Below, piece after piece: positions 1-8,324 of a stretch of DNA of 64,000 nt. The position numbers and the translations under genes were made by a program. How positions within the stretch are numbered: the stretch's first letter is position 1; each line of letters starts with the position of its first letter. The notes beneath the pieces were generated by a model. The model was not told the DNA's origin. It was given only the letters and a program-made list of their open reading frames with translations, and made no database searches. Source of the DNA: Anderseniella sp. Alg231-50 (GTDB lineage: Bacteria; Pseudomonadota; Alphaproteobacteria; Rhizobiales; Aestuariivirgaceae); the NCBI RefSeq assembly GCF_900149695.1, contig NZ_LT703005.1, positions 124,013-188,012 on the forward strand, given 5' to 3'.

Positions 1-342
1 CGTTTCCTGGCCCATAAGCGGATCAGCCCCGAACAACACCAGGACAGTGCCGTCAAATCCGTCCAGCGCAGGCATGGCCTTGGATGCAGCATCACCGGTG
101 CCGCATGCCGGTGACTGAACAACAATGTCGGCACCGGGCGCGTAACCCTTGACTTCCGCCTCGATGGCCTCTGCTCCGTCGCCGACGACAACACAGATAC
201 GGGCAGCGCCAAGATCATTGGCGGCGGTCACCACGTGCCCGACAAGAGTGCGTCCGGCAGCCTTGTGCAGGACCTTTGGCAATTGAGAACACATGCGCGT
301 TCCCATACCGGCTGCAAGTACGATACATGCAATATCTGTCAT
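1..342 (-). CDS. glmU: GlmU N-terminal uridylyltransferase domain (partial)
   Basis: This is the first 114 codons of a gene that runs off the left edge. The predicted N-terminus has the nucleotidyltransferase signature LAAGMGTRM followed by LPKVLHKAAGR. That matches the pyrophosphorylase domain of bifunctional N-acetylglucosamine-1-phosphate uridylyltransferase/glucosamine-1-phosphate acetyltransferase, which makes UDP-GlcNAc in the cytoplasm for peptidoglycan and LPS. A GTGDAA segment near residue 87 fits the usual GTG(H/D)A motif, and FGADPL stands in place of the common GD-x-PL. The acetyltransferase half is outside the window, so a stand-alone nucleotidyltransferase cannot be excluded. 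The start is the ATG ending at 342; another in-frame ATG lies 15 bases upstream. Confidence 0.85.
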   Translation of the reverse strand, partial: MTDIACIVLAAGMGTRMCSQLPKVLHKAAGRTLVGHVVTAANDLGAARICVVVGDGAEAIEAEVKGYAPGADIVVQSPACGTGDAASKAMPALDGFDGTVLVLFGADPLMGQET

Positions 343-606
343 GGAGCCATTGCCTTGTCCGCTTTATGGATCATTCTACAATCTGGTTCATTGCTGAGCA
401 TCCGTTGTTCCTAAGACGCTGATCCCCACAAAACAACCCACAGGCGGGTCGGAATCTTCCTGCTCCGGCTGGAGGGTTTACCTGGCACATCAACCGCAAA
501 CATGAAAATGCGATTCGCAAGCGTAGTACTACCTGTTATTGTTGGACCGCCAGCGCATTGATGGTTGTGCAGCACTTTGCCCGGGACTTCGGCTGCGGTG
601 AAAACC

Positions 607-2334
607 TTATTGCGGAAGTTTTATTGCAGGTGACGAAGACATTTGCCCGCTGCGACGGTCAGTAAATCTGGTCAGCAGGAAAATTGGCACCAGGCCGATG
701 GCGACTATCACCAGCGAGCCGGTTGCCGCTTCCGACAACCGTTCATCAGACGCGAGCTGATAGACCCGGACTGCCAGAGTGTCAAAGTTGAACGGCCGGA
801 CAATCAGGGTTGCCGGCAGCTCCTTCAGAACGTCAACAAACACGATTGCGGCGGACATAAGCACCGACCGCCGCAGTAACGGCAGGTGCACCATGGCAAT
901 GACACCGCGCCGCGTACGCCCCAGCGTGCGCGCTACATCGTCGATGTGAACCGGAATGCGCTTGAAGCCGGTTTCAATTGCACCGTTGGCAACAGCCAGA
1001 AATCTTACCGTATAGGCGAACAGTAACGCCACCACAGTGCCTGACAACAAAAGACCGGTTGAAATGCCAAACCAGCTGCGCGCCAGCCCGTCCAGCCAGT
1101 TATCGAATGCTCCCAACGGAATCAACACACCCACCGCGATTATGGTGCCGGGAATAGCATACCCCATCGTGGATAGCCTCACGAGAGCGGCTCCCGCTCC
1201 ACCGCCGGAACGCCGCAGGCAATATCCGGTCAGGATTGCACAAGCGGTAACGACAACTGCGGCACCGCCTGCCAGCAGGAAACTGTTGCCGGCATAGACC
1301 ATGAGCCGGCTGCCCAGGAAGCCGTCGCCGCCGTCAATATGAAGATCCAGCAGTATGAGGACGGGAAGTACAAAGCCCAGCAGAACAGGAACAGCACAAG
1401 CCACAAAAGCAAAACCGGCCGCCCAACCCCGCAATAAGACCGGTTGCGGCTTCAGAGCGCGGCTTGACGTGTCGTAGTAGGCCTGACGGGATCTGGACCA
1501 GTGCTCCAGCGCCACCAGCACGAAGACGAATGCCAGCAGGGCGGAGGACAGTTGTGCAGCACCAACCCTGTCGCCCATGCCGAACCAGGTCCGGTAAATG
1601 GCGGTGGTAAAGGTCTGGACACCAAAATACTGGACCGTGCCGAAGTCAGCGATTGCCTCCATCAGGGCCAGGGCAACACCGGCCGCGATGGCTGGCCGGG
1701 CCATTGGCAGGGCCACCGTACCAAAAACGTTCCACGGGCTGCGTCCCAGCGTGCGGGCCACGTCAAGCAGGCCGCGTGATTGCTCCTGAAATGCTGTACG
1801 TGCCAGAAAGAACACATATGGGTAGAGCACCAGCACCAGCATCAGGCTCACGCCCCACAAGGAATGTATGTCCGGAAACCAGTAATCGTGCCGGGTCCAT
1901 CCGAACAGGTCGCGCAACCCGGTTTGCAGCGGTCCTGCAAACACCAGGAAGTCAGTATAGGCATACCCGATGATGTAGGCAGGCATGGCCAGCGGCAGCA
2001 GCAGCAACCACTGCATGAAGCGCGATCCCGGAAACCTGCAGGCACTGACCAACCAGGCCGTTCCGGTGCCGACAACTGCCGTGCCCAGGCCAACCATCAG
2101 GACCAGTCCCAGTGTGTTGAGAACAAGTTCCGGCAGGATGGTTGCGGCAAGATGGCCCAGCGACCCGCCGCTGGTGTCGAACAGGCTGGACAGCACCGCG
2201 GCAATCGGCAGCAATACCAACAGCGCCAGAACAGCCGTCGCCACAAAAACGCCGTTGGGGCGGACCCTGAAGGACCGCCCCTTTGTCGCTGGCAATCCAT
2301 TTCGATTGCCTCTGAAATCCTGTGCTGTCGCCAT
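607..2334 (-). CDS. Iron(III) ABC transporter permease, FbpB/SfuB type
   Basis: The 575-residue inner-membrane protein has about twelve hydrophobic segments in two halves. Each half carries a binding-protein-dependent permease motif: EAIADFGTVQYFG near residue 228 in the first and KELPATLIVRPF near residue 510 in the second. This duplicated permease is typical of Fe3+ (FbpB, SfuB, AfuB) transporters. It lies 41 bases downstream of the binding-protein gene on the same strand, so the two are almost certainly co-transcribed. No ATPase gene is in the window; it may be encoded elsewhere. Family assignment is firm and substrate assignment rests on the neighbour. Confidence 0.9.
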   Translation of the reverse strand: MATAQDFRGNRNGLPATKGRSFRVRPNGVFVATAVLALLVLLPIAAVLSSLFDTSGGSLGHLAATILPELVLNTLGLVLMVGLGTAVVGTGTAWLVSACRFPGSRFMQWLLLLPLAMPAYIIGYAYTDFLVFAGPLQTGLRDLFGWTRHDYWFPDIHSLWGVSLMLVLVLYPYVFFLARTAFQEQSRGLLDVARTLGRSPWNVFGTVALPMARPAIAAGVALALMEAIADFGTVQYFGVQTFTTAIYRTWFGMGDRVGAAQLSSALLAFVFVLVALEHWSRSRQAYYDTSSRALKPQPVLLRGWAAGFAFVACAVPVLLGFVLPVLILLDLHIDGGDGFLGSRLMVYAGNSFLLAGGAAVVVTACAILTGYCLRRSGGGAGAALVRLSTMGYAIPGTIIAVGVLIPLGAFDNWLDGLARSWFGISTGLLLSGTVVALLFAYTVRFLAVANGAIETGFKRIPVHIDDVARTLGRTRRGVIAMVHLPLLRRSVLMSAAIVFVDVLKELPATLIVRPFNFDTLAVRVYQLASDERLSEAATGSLVIVAIGLVPIFLLTRFTDRRSGQMSSSPAIKLPQ

Positions 2335-2375
2335 ATTCAGTCCGGACAGATCTAACCTTCAACCGGCAGCCGAGA

Positions 2376-3428
2376 TTATTTCCAGCCAGCCTTATCCATG
2401 ATCTGAACGGCTTCTGCATTCAGTGATGCAAACTTCTGCGCATTCAGTGTGTCTTCCTTGAACTCGCCAAACGTATCCAGCGGGCTTGCAAGCGGCACAC
2501 CCTTGACCACCGGGTATTCGGTGTTGCCCGCAGCGAAATACTCCTGTGCCTGATCGGAGGCGAGATACTCCAGGAACTTGACGGCACCATCCTTGTTCTT
2601 GGCATGGCGAGCCACACCACCACCGGAGATATTCACATGGGTGCCACGATCCGCCTGGTTCGGGAACACCAGTGTTACCTTGTCTGCCGCCTTGCGCTGA
2701 TCTTCCTTGCTCGATTTCATCATTTTACCGAGATAGTAGCTGTTGACCACGCCGACATCGCCTTCGCCGGCGGCTACTGCCTTGATCTGGTCGCGGTCGC
2801 CGCCCTTTGGCGAGCGGGCGAAGTTGGCGACCATGCCGCTTGCCCATTTGGCGGCCTCTTCCGCACCGTGGGCCGAAATAATCGATCCCATGAGCGACTG
2901 GTTGTAAATATTGCCGGAAGACCGGATCAGCACCTTGCCTTTCATTGCCTCGCCGGTAAGAGCTTCATAGCTTGGTGCGTCTTTCGGATCCATGCGGTCC
3001 TTTGCAACCACCAGCACGCGGGCGCGCTTGGAGAAGCCAAACCAGCTGCCGTCTGCATGGCGCAGATAGGATGGAATGCGGGAGCTCAGAACTTCCGATT
3101 GGATCGGCTGCAGCAAGTTTTCGACATTCGCCCGCTCAATCCGTCCCGCATCAACCGAGATGAACACATCCGCCGGCGAATTGGCGCCTTCGGCTTTCAT
3201 CCGCTCGATCAACTGGTCAGCCTTTGCCTCAATCCTGTTGATGCCAATCCCGGTCTGCTTGGTAAAGTTGGCATAAAGCGCCTCGTCGGTATCATAATGG
3301 CGCGACGAATACAGGTTTATCTCACCTGCAGCACGCAGGATCGATGGAGCGGCAAGCAGGCCGACAGCCGATCCGGTTGCGGCAAGAACGAAGCGGCGGC
3401 GATTGAGGGGTGAGCTGACAACTGACAT
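2376..3428 (-). CDS. Iron(III) ABC transporter substrate-binding protein, FbpA/FutA type
   Basis: This periplasmic binding protein of about 350 residues begins with a twin-arginine-type leader (NRRRFVLAA, then a hydrophobic stretch ending SILRAAG). The mature start INLYSSRHYDTDEALY is typical of the FutA/FbpA/IdiA ferric-iron binders. The tyrosine pair in NSYYLG fits the tyrosine iron ligands of this family. An in-frame ATG lies 9 bases further upstream (ending 3437), but the purine-rich AAGAG directly abuts it and sits 9 bases from the ATG ending at 3428, so the inner start is preferred. A palindrome lies just upstream (3461-3477). The permease follows on the same strand. Confidence 0.9.
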   Translation of the reverse strand: MSVVSSPLNRRRFVLAATGSAVGLLAAPSILRAAGEINLYSSRHYDTDEALYANFTKQTGIGINRIEAKADQLIERMKAEGANSPADVFISVDAGRIERANVENLLQPIQSEVLSSRIPSYLRHADGSWFGFSKRARVLVVAKDRMDPKDAPSYEALTGEAMKGKVLIRSSGNIYNQSLMGSIISAHGAEEAAKWASGMVANFARSPKGGDRDQIKAVAAGEGDVGVVNSYYLGKMMKSSKEDQRKAADKVTLVFPNQADRGTHVNISGGGVARHAKNKDGAVKFLEYLASDQAQEYFAAGNTEYPVVKGVPLASPLDTFGEFKEDTLNAQKFASLNAEAVQIMDKAGWK

Positions 3429-3460
3429 GTGAAACATCTCTTGAGTGGTGAATTAATAAA

Positions 3461-3477
3461 CCGACTAAATCAGTCGG
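3461..3477. promoter_or_regulatory. Inverted repeat upstream of the iron-binding protein gene
   Basis: The sequence CCGACT-AAATC-AGTCGG is a perfect 6-bp inverted repeat. It is nested inside outer arms TTAAT (about 3453) and ATTAA (about 3479). It lies 33 bases before the preferred start codon of the iron-binding protein gene, where an operator for an iron-responsive regulator would be expected. It does not match the Fur or Irr boxes I know, so the regulator is not named. Confidence 0.4.
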
Positions 3478-3590
3478 GATTAAATTTTGCAAGCGGCAAT
3501 TGCGATCTTGCGACATTTTGACAGGCTGTAACCGATTGAAATCGCAGAATTAAAATTGGAATAATTCCAAACTAACAATGTCGAAAACAG

Positions 3591-5243
3591 TCAAGCGCTT
3601 GAATCTTCAAGGATGATTTCGCTGGCACGTTGCCCGATCATCATGCTTGGGCCGTTCAGATTGCCGGTCACCACAAAGGGCAGCACAGACGCATCGGCGA
3701 TCCTTAGTCCCTGAATTTGGTGCACCTTGAGACGAGAGTTGACGACGGCCTCGTCTTTGACCGGGCCCATTCGACAGCTCCCGCAGGGATGATAAATCGA
3801 ATATCCCCTCGCCCGTATATCCTGCTCCAGGTCCTCATCCGACCTGACATCTGGTCCTGGCAGATACTCGCTTTCAATGATCTTCTGCAACGCGGGTGCA
3901 TCCGCCAGCGCCCGCAATGCACCCACACCCTCGATCATCTCAGCCATGTCTTCCGGATGATCCAGGAAGTTGAACCGGATCAACGGCGCATCGGTCATAT
4001 CATTGCTGGAAAGGGAAACTTCCCCCCGTGACCTTGGCCTCGTGTTGCAGATCCCCATTGAGAATGCGGCATATGGGTCTGCCTGCGCCATGCGCCCGGG
4101 AGAACCCGGTTCCAGGTCGCGGGTCAGCGGAGAGAAATACAATTGCAGGTTCGCCATGTCCCGTGACGGCGCGGATTTCACAAACCCGCCGGCATGGGTT
4201 GTCCCGGACGATAACGGCCCCGATCCAAACAGATAGTACTGCAAGCCGGCGCGCAATCTGCCAGGCCAGGTGCTCAGTTGCTGGTTCAGGGTCGGCACCC
4301 GTGAACGGAACTGCATGTCATAGGCAAAGTGGTCCTGCATATGTTGCCCGACCGCCGGAAGTTCATGACGCACTTCAACGCCCGCCTTGCGCAATGCTGC
4401 ACCTGGCCCGATGCCCGACACCATAAGCAGGTGCGGCGTATTGATGGCGCCACCTGCCAGCACAACTTCGCGCCGGGCCCGGGCAGTGAACACGCGCCCG
4501 TTCCGGCGATAAACCACACCCGTCACTGCGTGATCACTGATCTCGAGGCTTATGGCCCGGGCATTCGCCAAAAGCTTGAAATTGGACCGCCCGCGTGCCG
4601 GGTCCAGCCAGCCCCGTGAGGCCGACATGCGTTTGGCAGATGAGCAAATCGTGTGATGATAGTAACCCAGCCCGTCGACACGCTCGCCGTTGAAGTCGTC
4701 ATTGCGGGGAATCTGCAGTTGGTCGCCTGCTTCCAGAAACGCATTGCAAATCGGATGCGCGACACTTGCCCTGCTGTTGACTTGCAAAGGGCCGGTTGTC
4801 CCATGCCAGGCATCGCGAACACAGTGATTTTCCATGCGTTTGTAACTGTCCAGGACCTTGTCCCATGCCCAGTCAGGATTACCATCGTGCGCCCACTCGT
4901 CATAATCGGCTTTTGTGCCGCGCATGTAGACCATCGCATTGATGGCGCTCGAGCCGCCGACAATCCTGCCGCGAGGAACCGGAACGGTACGCCCGCCGAG
5001 ACCCGGTTCGGGTTCGCTGGCATACATCCAGTTGACGGATTTGTTGACGATGGAATGGCCGTAGCCGAGCGGGGTCTTTATCCAGAAGCCGGTTCGGTCG
5101 GGTCCTGCCTCCAGCAGCAACACCGAGTGCTTTCCCGAAGCCGACAGGTTTCCGGCAAGCACACACCCGGCAGACCCCGCCCCCACAATAACAAAGTCAA
5201 ACAGCAGTTGATCGTCCTGCAACGGCTCACATCCCTTGAACAA
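3591..5243 (-). CDS. GMC-family oxidoreductase (choline dehydrogenase-like)
   Basis: The 550-residue flavoprotein has the FAD-binding GAGSAG motif at about residues 21-26, the GMC signature RGRIVGGSSAINAMVY near residue 90, and the C-terminal active-site block YHPCGSCRMG with NLNGPSMMIGQRA. This family oxidises alcohols such as choline, aliphatic alcohols or polyols using FAD. Choline itself is not certain because no betaine aldehyde dehydrogenase gene is adjacent. No in-frame ATG precedes the FAD motif: the earliest usable codon is the TTG ending at 5243, and the nearby ATG at 5234 is out of frame and followed at once by TGA. A terminator separates the gene from the aminotransferase gene upstream. 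Confidence 0.85.
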   Translation of the reverse strand: MFKGCEPLQDDQLLFDFVIVGAGSAGCVLAGNLSASGKHSVLLLEAGPDRTGFWIKTPLGYGHSIVNKSVNWMYASEPEPGLGGRTVPVPRGRIVGGSSAINAMVYMRGTKADYDEWAHDGNPDWAWDKVLDSYKRMENHCVRDAWHGTTGPLQVNSRASVAHPICNAFLEAGDQLQIPRNDDFNGERVDGLGYYHHTICSSAKRMSASRGWLDPARGRSNFKLLANARAISLEISDHAVTGVVYRRNGRVFTARARREVVLAGGAINTPHLLMVSGIGPGAALRKAGVEVRHELPAVGQHMQDHFAYDMQFRSRVPTLNQQLSTWPGRLRAGLQYYLFGSGPLSSGTTHAGGFVKSAPSRDMANLQLYFSPLTRDLEPGSPGRMAQADPYAAFSMGICNTRPRSRGEVSLSSNDMTDAPLIRFNFLDHPEDMAEMIEGVGALRALADAPALQKIIESEYLPGPDVRSDEDLEQDIRARGYSIYHPCGSCRMGPVKDEAVVNSRLKVHQIQGLRIADASVLPFVVTGNLNGPSMMIGQRASEIILEDSSA

Positions 5244-5289
5244 GCCAGACCGGTTTTCGATACTTTGCTGAATCTTGTGCTGCTGCCAA

Positions 5290-5334
5290 GCAAAAAGAAA
5301 CGGGCCGGCTCTGCAAGGGAGTTGCCGGCCCGTT
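5290..5334 (-). terminator. Rho-independent terminator of the aminotransferase gene
   Basis: Perfect 11-bp arms AACGGGCCGGC (5299-5309) and GCCGGCCCGTT (5324-5334) enclose a 14-base loop. On the minus strand they are followed by TTTCTTTTT. The structure starts 42 bases past the stop codon at 5376, so it should end that transcript before the GMC gene. Confidence 0.8.
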
Positions 5335-5375
5335 CAGTGTGCCACTCTGGAGGAATGGCTGGTCGTTACGGAGCG

Positions 5376-6575
5376 CTATTCGGCTGCCACGCTGATCTCG
5401 ACCGACTGGCTCGAACTGTACCAGTCCTGCGCCGCAGCAACACCGGATCCGAATTCAACCTTGGCGCCGGCATCACGCAGCGCCATTTCAGCCGATGCCA
5501 GGGCAGTCAGGCACATGACTTCGTTCAGGTCGCCCAGATGACCGATGCGGAACACCTTGCCCATAACCTTGCTGAGGCCGCTACCGAAACTGGTGCGATG
5601 GCGCTCATACCCGGATCTGATAACCTCGCGGGCATCTATGTTCTCCGGCACGACAATTGCCGAAACGGTATCCGAATACCATTGCGGAGAGTGCGCACAA
5701 AGACTGCAGCCGTCCCAGGCCAGTATCCCCCGGCGCACACCTTCCGCCAGGCGGTTGTGCCGGGCAAATATGTTTTGCAGCCCTTCTTCCTCGATAAGAG
5801 CCAGCGCCTCGCGCAATCCGTGAAACAGCTGTGTCGGTGGTGTGTAGGGGAAATAACCGTCATCATTGAGTTTGAGCATGTCGTCGAACGAGAAATAGCA
5901 GCGCGGCATCCGGGCGGTCCTGGATGCATCAAGTGCCTTTTCACTAACCCCCAGCATCGACAGGCCTGCCGGCAACATGAACCCCTTCTGTGAACCGGCC
6001 ACCGCAAGGTCGACACCCCACTCCTCGAACCGAAAATCAATAGATGCAATGGAACTGACACCATCGACGAACAGCAGTGCCGGGTGACCGGTGGCATCGA
6101 GCGCCGCCCGCACACCAGCCACATCGGAAGTCACGCCGGTCGCCGTTTCGTTCTGAGTGATGAAAACCGCCCTGATCGAGTGGCTTTTGTCGGCATCCAG
6201 AATTTTCGCGTACTCGACCACCGGGACACCCTTGCCCCACTCCACATCAATGCACTGCACGTCAAGACCGAGGCGTTGCGCCATGTCCACCCAGAGATGG
6301 CTGAATTGACCGAACCGGGACATCAACACCTTGTCGCCGGCATTCAGGGTGTTGGTGATTGCGCTTTCCCAGGCCCCGGTGCCTGATCCGGGAAACATGA
6401 AAACCCGGCCGGACGTCATTTGAAAAACCCGCTTCAGGCCTTCGAACAAAGGCTTGGTCAGCTCGCCAAAATCAGGCGCTCGCATATCCTCCATGGGAAC
6501 ATTCATGGCCCGCCGGACACGGTCCGGGATATTTGTCGGTCCGGGGATGAACAAATGCGATTGACCGGTTTTCAT
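5376..6575 (-). CDS. Class V aminotransferase, serine-glyoxylate type
   Basis: The 399-residue PLP enzyme starts MKTGQSHLFIPGPTNIP, the hallmark opening of serine-glyoxylate aminotransferases. The Schiff-base lysine is probably Lys197 in VAGSQKGFMLPAG, and GSGTGAWE (about 63-70) is the phosphate-binding region. The reaction is expected to convert glyoxylate to glycine with serine as donor. Aspartate-glyoxylate aminotransferase (BhcA of the beta-hydroxyaspartate cycle) belongs to the same family and cannot be separated by eye. The start at 6575 is chosen because GGAGGAGAC lies just upstream; the open frame extends 33 codons further without a comparable ribosome binding site. A cluster of TTACAA/TTGTAA half-sites lies upstream. 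Confidence 0.87.
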   Translation of the reverse strand: MKTGQSHLFIPGPTNIPDRVRRAMNVPMEDMRAPDFGELTKPLFEGLKRVFQMTSGRVFMFPGSGTGAWESAITNTLNAGDKVLMSRFGQFSHLWVDMAQRLGLDVQCIDVEWGKGVPVVEYAKILDADKSHSIRAVFITQNETATGVTSDVAGVRAALDATGHPALLFVDGVSSIASIDFRFEEWGVDLAVAGSQKGFMLPAGLSMLGVSEKALDASRTARMPRCYFSFDDMLKLNDDGYFPYTPPTQLFHGLREALALIEEEGLQNIFARHNRLAEGVRRGILAWDGCSLCAHSPQWYSDTVSAIVVPENIDAREVIRSGYERHRTSFGSGLSKVMGKVFRIGHLGDLNEVMCLTALASAEMALRDAGAKVEFGSGVAAAQDWYSSSQSVEISVAAE

Positions 6576-6701
6576 GGTGTCTCCTCCAATGTGACATCGC
6601 AGGAAAGCTGTTTTCGTGTCTGGGCTTTCCGTATCCCTCCTGTCTATGGCATGCGAAAGCAAAACCCGAGCCAAATTGGGTCACGATGCAAACCTTGTCG
6701 T

Positions 6702-6746
6702 TTACAAATTTGACTTTTGTAATGTTGTAAATTTTTGTCGTTACAA
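6702..6746. promoter_or_regulatory. Cluster of TTACAA/TTGTAA half-sites
   Basis: Within 45 bases there are two facing pairs: TTACAAA-N7-TTTGTAA (6702-6722) and TTGTAA-N10-TTACAA (6725-6746). The cluster is very AT-rich and starts about 125 bases upstream of the aminotransferase start codon. It looks like a multi-site operator for an unidentified repressor or activator. Confidence 0.5.
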
Positions 6747-6822
6747 AAACGAATGGACCATGAAAACCGGTAAGGCCGGCTACGGGTGAAAATCCAGGCT
6801 GGTGCCGGCTTTACACAACCGG

Positions 6823-6858
6823 ATCCGGGTCGGGAGGCAACGCGTCTCCGACCCGGAT
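6823..6858 (-). terminator. Hairpin after the small secreted protein gene
   Basis: Arms ATCCGGGTCGG (6823-6833) and CCGACCCGGAT (6848-6858) form a perfect 11-bp stem beginning 10 bases past the stop codon at 6869. There is no clear T-tract on the minus strand, so termination may be weak or the hairpin may protect the 3' end. Confidence 0.5.
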
Positions 6859-6868
6859 GATGGCAGGC

Positions 6869-7297
6869 TCAATTGTTAAAGTTGGTCTTCGGCCGCACGC
6901 TGGGCACCTCAATGGAAATCGGTTTGATCTCGGCACGAATGTTCCTGCCCTTCCAAGGAACCAGACCATAGGTATTGCACCATTTGGCAAAAAACACCTT
7001 GCGCTGACCTTCGACCTTGAGAGCAAAGCGCAGGCACTTCCCCCTCTTTTTCACACGGCCACCCGTAAACACTCCGGGGATCTGAAGGGAAACACGGCAG
7101 TCAGTTGTCAGGCGGGCAGACGTTGATTCAACCCTGCCCCGGAAGTTACCGGATACTCTGTACTTGCCCGGTTTTGCCCAGCCAAATCCACAGGACTTGG
7201 CCGCATGTGCCGTATCCGGCGCGGCTACGCCTTGGATCGCGATCATCCCACCGGCCAGCAGCAACGTCTGTGCTGCAATCATCACTCTTTTTTTCAT
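6869..7297 (-). CDS. Small secreted protein, function unknown
   Basis: The 142-residue protein begins MKKRVMIAAQTLLLAGG with a signal peptide that probably ends after DTAHA (about residue 32). The mature part is basic and has four cysteines (AKSCGFGWAK, TTDCRVSL, KCLRFALKV, KWCNTYGLV), which suggests two disulfides. I do not recognise the family. GGAAGG precedes the ATG. It is transcribed alone, between the aminotransferase and isochorismatase-like genes. Confidence 0.65.
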   Translation of the reverse strand: MKKRVMIAAQTLLLAGGMIAIQGVAAPDTAHAAKSCGFGWAKPGKYRVSGNFRGRVESTSARLTTDCRVSLQIPGVFTGGRVKKRGKCLRFALKVEGQRKVFFAKWCNTYGLVPWKGRNIRAEIKPISIEVPSVRPKTNFNN

Positions 7298-7415
7298 TAT
7301 GGACCTTCCGTCACAGGTTTCGACATCCCCCGGAGTTGGTCACATGCTGTCGCACATGAATATAATGGTCATCATAATACTTCTGGTTGTGAAGTGAAGA
7401 TGTCAGAGCGGATCG

Positions 7416-8057
7416 TTATGTCGGAACACGAACTTTTGTAGCGCCACTCATTGCCGTGATGACTTCATCCAGCGACCTGCGGGCCCCTGATTGCAGGTAC
7501 TCCATGGCGCGCAGGGAAGCTTCGTGGGCCTCAAGACCTGATCCGGCCACGCAATCTTCGATGACCCGGCAATAATAATCCGACTGATGACCGTCTACGA
7601 AGGTGTAGTGCACGCAAACATCGGTCAGACCACCACACAGCAGGAGGGTATCTACTTTCAGTCCACGCAACAGAATTTCAAAGTCGGTGCCAAAGAATGC
7701 CGAGTACCGACGTTTCCTTATGAGGTAATCAGTGGCCAGGAATCCCATTTCCTTCTTGGCAATCTCGGTGCCGGGATCGTTCTCGAGGCAGTGGATATCC
7801 TCATCGCCGTCCAGTTCGCGGCCGAAGTCGACCAGGTCGGGCCGGTGTACCTCCTGGATGAATATCACCGGAATGCCGCATTCACGCGCTGCGTCAATTG
7901 CCAGCCGTGCCCGCTCCATGCGCTCCTTGTAGCCGGGCATGTTGTCAATCGCGCGCATGTCACTGCTGTCTATGAAAGTACTCGCCTGAATGTCGATAAC
8001 GATCAGCGCGGCGCGGCCTTCGATCAGGTCGCGTCTTTCAGAGGACGAGTTCGCCAT
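7416..8057 (-). CDS. Isochorismatase-family cysteine hydrolase
   Basis: The 213-residue protein carries the catalytic triad of the family: Asp in ALIVIDIQ (about residue 22), Lys in LIRKRRYSAF (about 115), and Cys in LTDVCVHYT (about 145), with the usual cis-peptide region GGLTDV. Members hydrolyse isochorismate, nicotinamide, N-carbamoylsarcosine or ureidoacrylate. The substrate is not evident here. An AAGGAA ribosome binding site lies ahead of the ATG. The gene stands alone, divergent from the binding-protein block to the right. Confidence 0.85.
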   Translation of the reverse strand: MANSSSERRDLIEGRAALIVIDIQASTFIDSSDMRAIDNMPGYKERMERARLAIDAARECGIPVIFIQEVHRPDLVDFGRELDGDEDIHCLENDPGTEIAKKEMGFLATDYLIRKRRYSAFFGTDFEILLRGLKVDTLLLCGGLTDVCVHYTFVDGHQSDYYCRVIEDCVAGSGLEAHEASLRAMEYLQSGARRSLDEVITAMSGATKVRVPT

Positions 8058-8324
8058 AAGAATTCCTTACCGGTCTGGTTATATGTCCGTGTGCATGAAG
8101 GTCCGTCAAGTTGCGGTCAATTCTTGTCCGACCTGACACGCAATGTATAGACCGCCTTTTCTTGAACGTGTTTTCGCCTAATTTATGACGCGAAATCCGC
8201 AAACTAAGGTCACTTCCGGAAGCGAATGTCGCTTCAACGGCATAGTTGATTTAACAAGCGGACAGGGGCGGTTACGACAGTGCCGGGGGCCTTGCACTGC
8301 TGGTATTTGGATGAAAGGTTCGTC

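Noticed and set aside
2604-3413. Plus-strand frame opposite the iron-binding protein gene
   Set aside because: It is a mirror frame with no motif. The minus-strand gene has a Tat signal and family features.
4653-5993. Long open frame on the plus strand opposite the GMC and aminotransferase genes
   Set aside because: It lies opposite two clear enzyme genes and crosses the terminator between them. Its translation has no recognisable domain or ribosome binding site.
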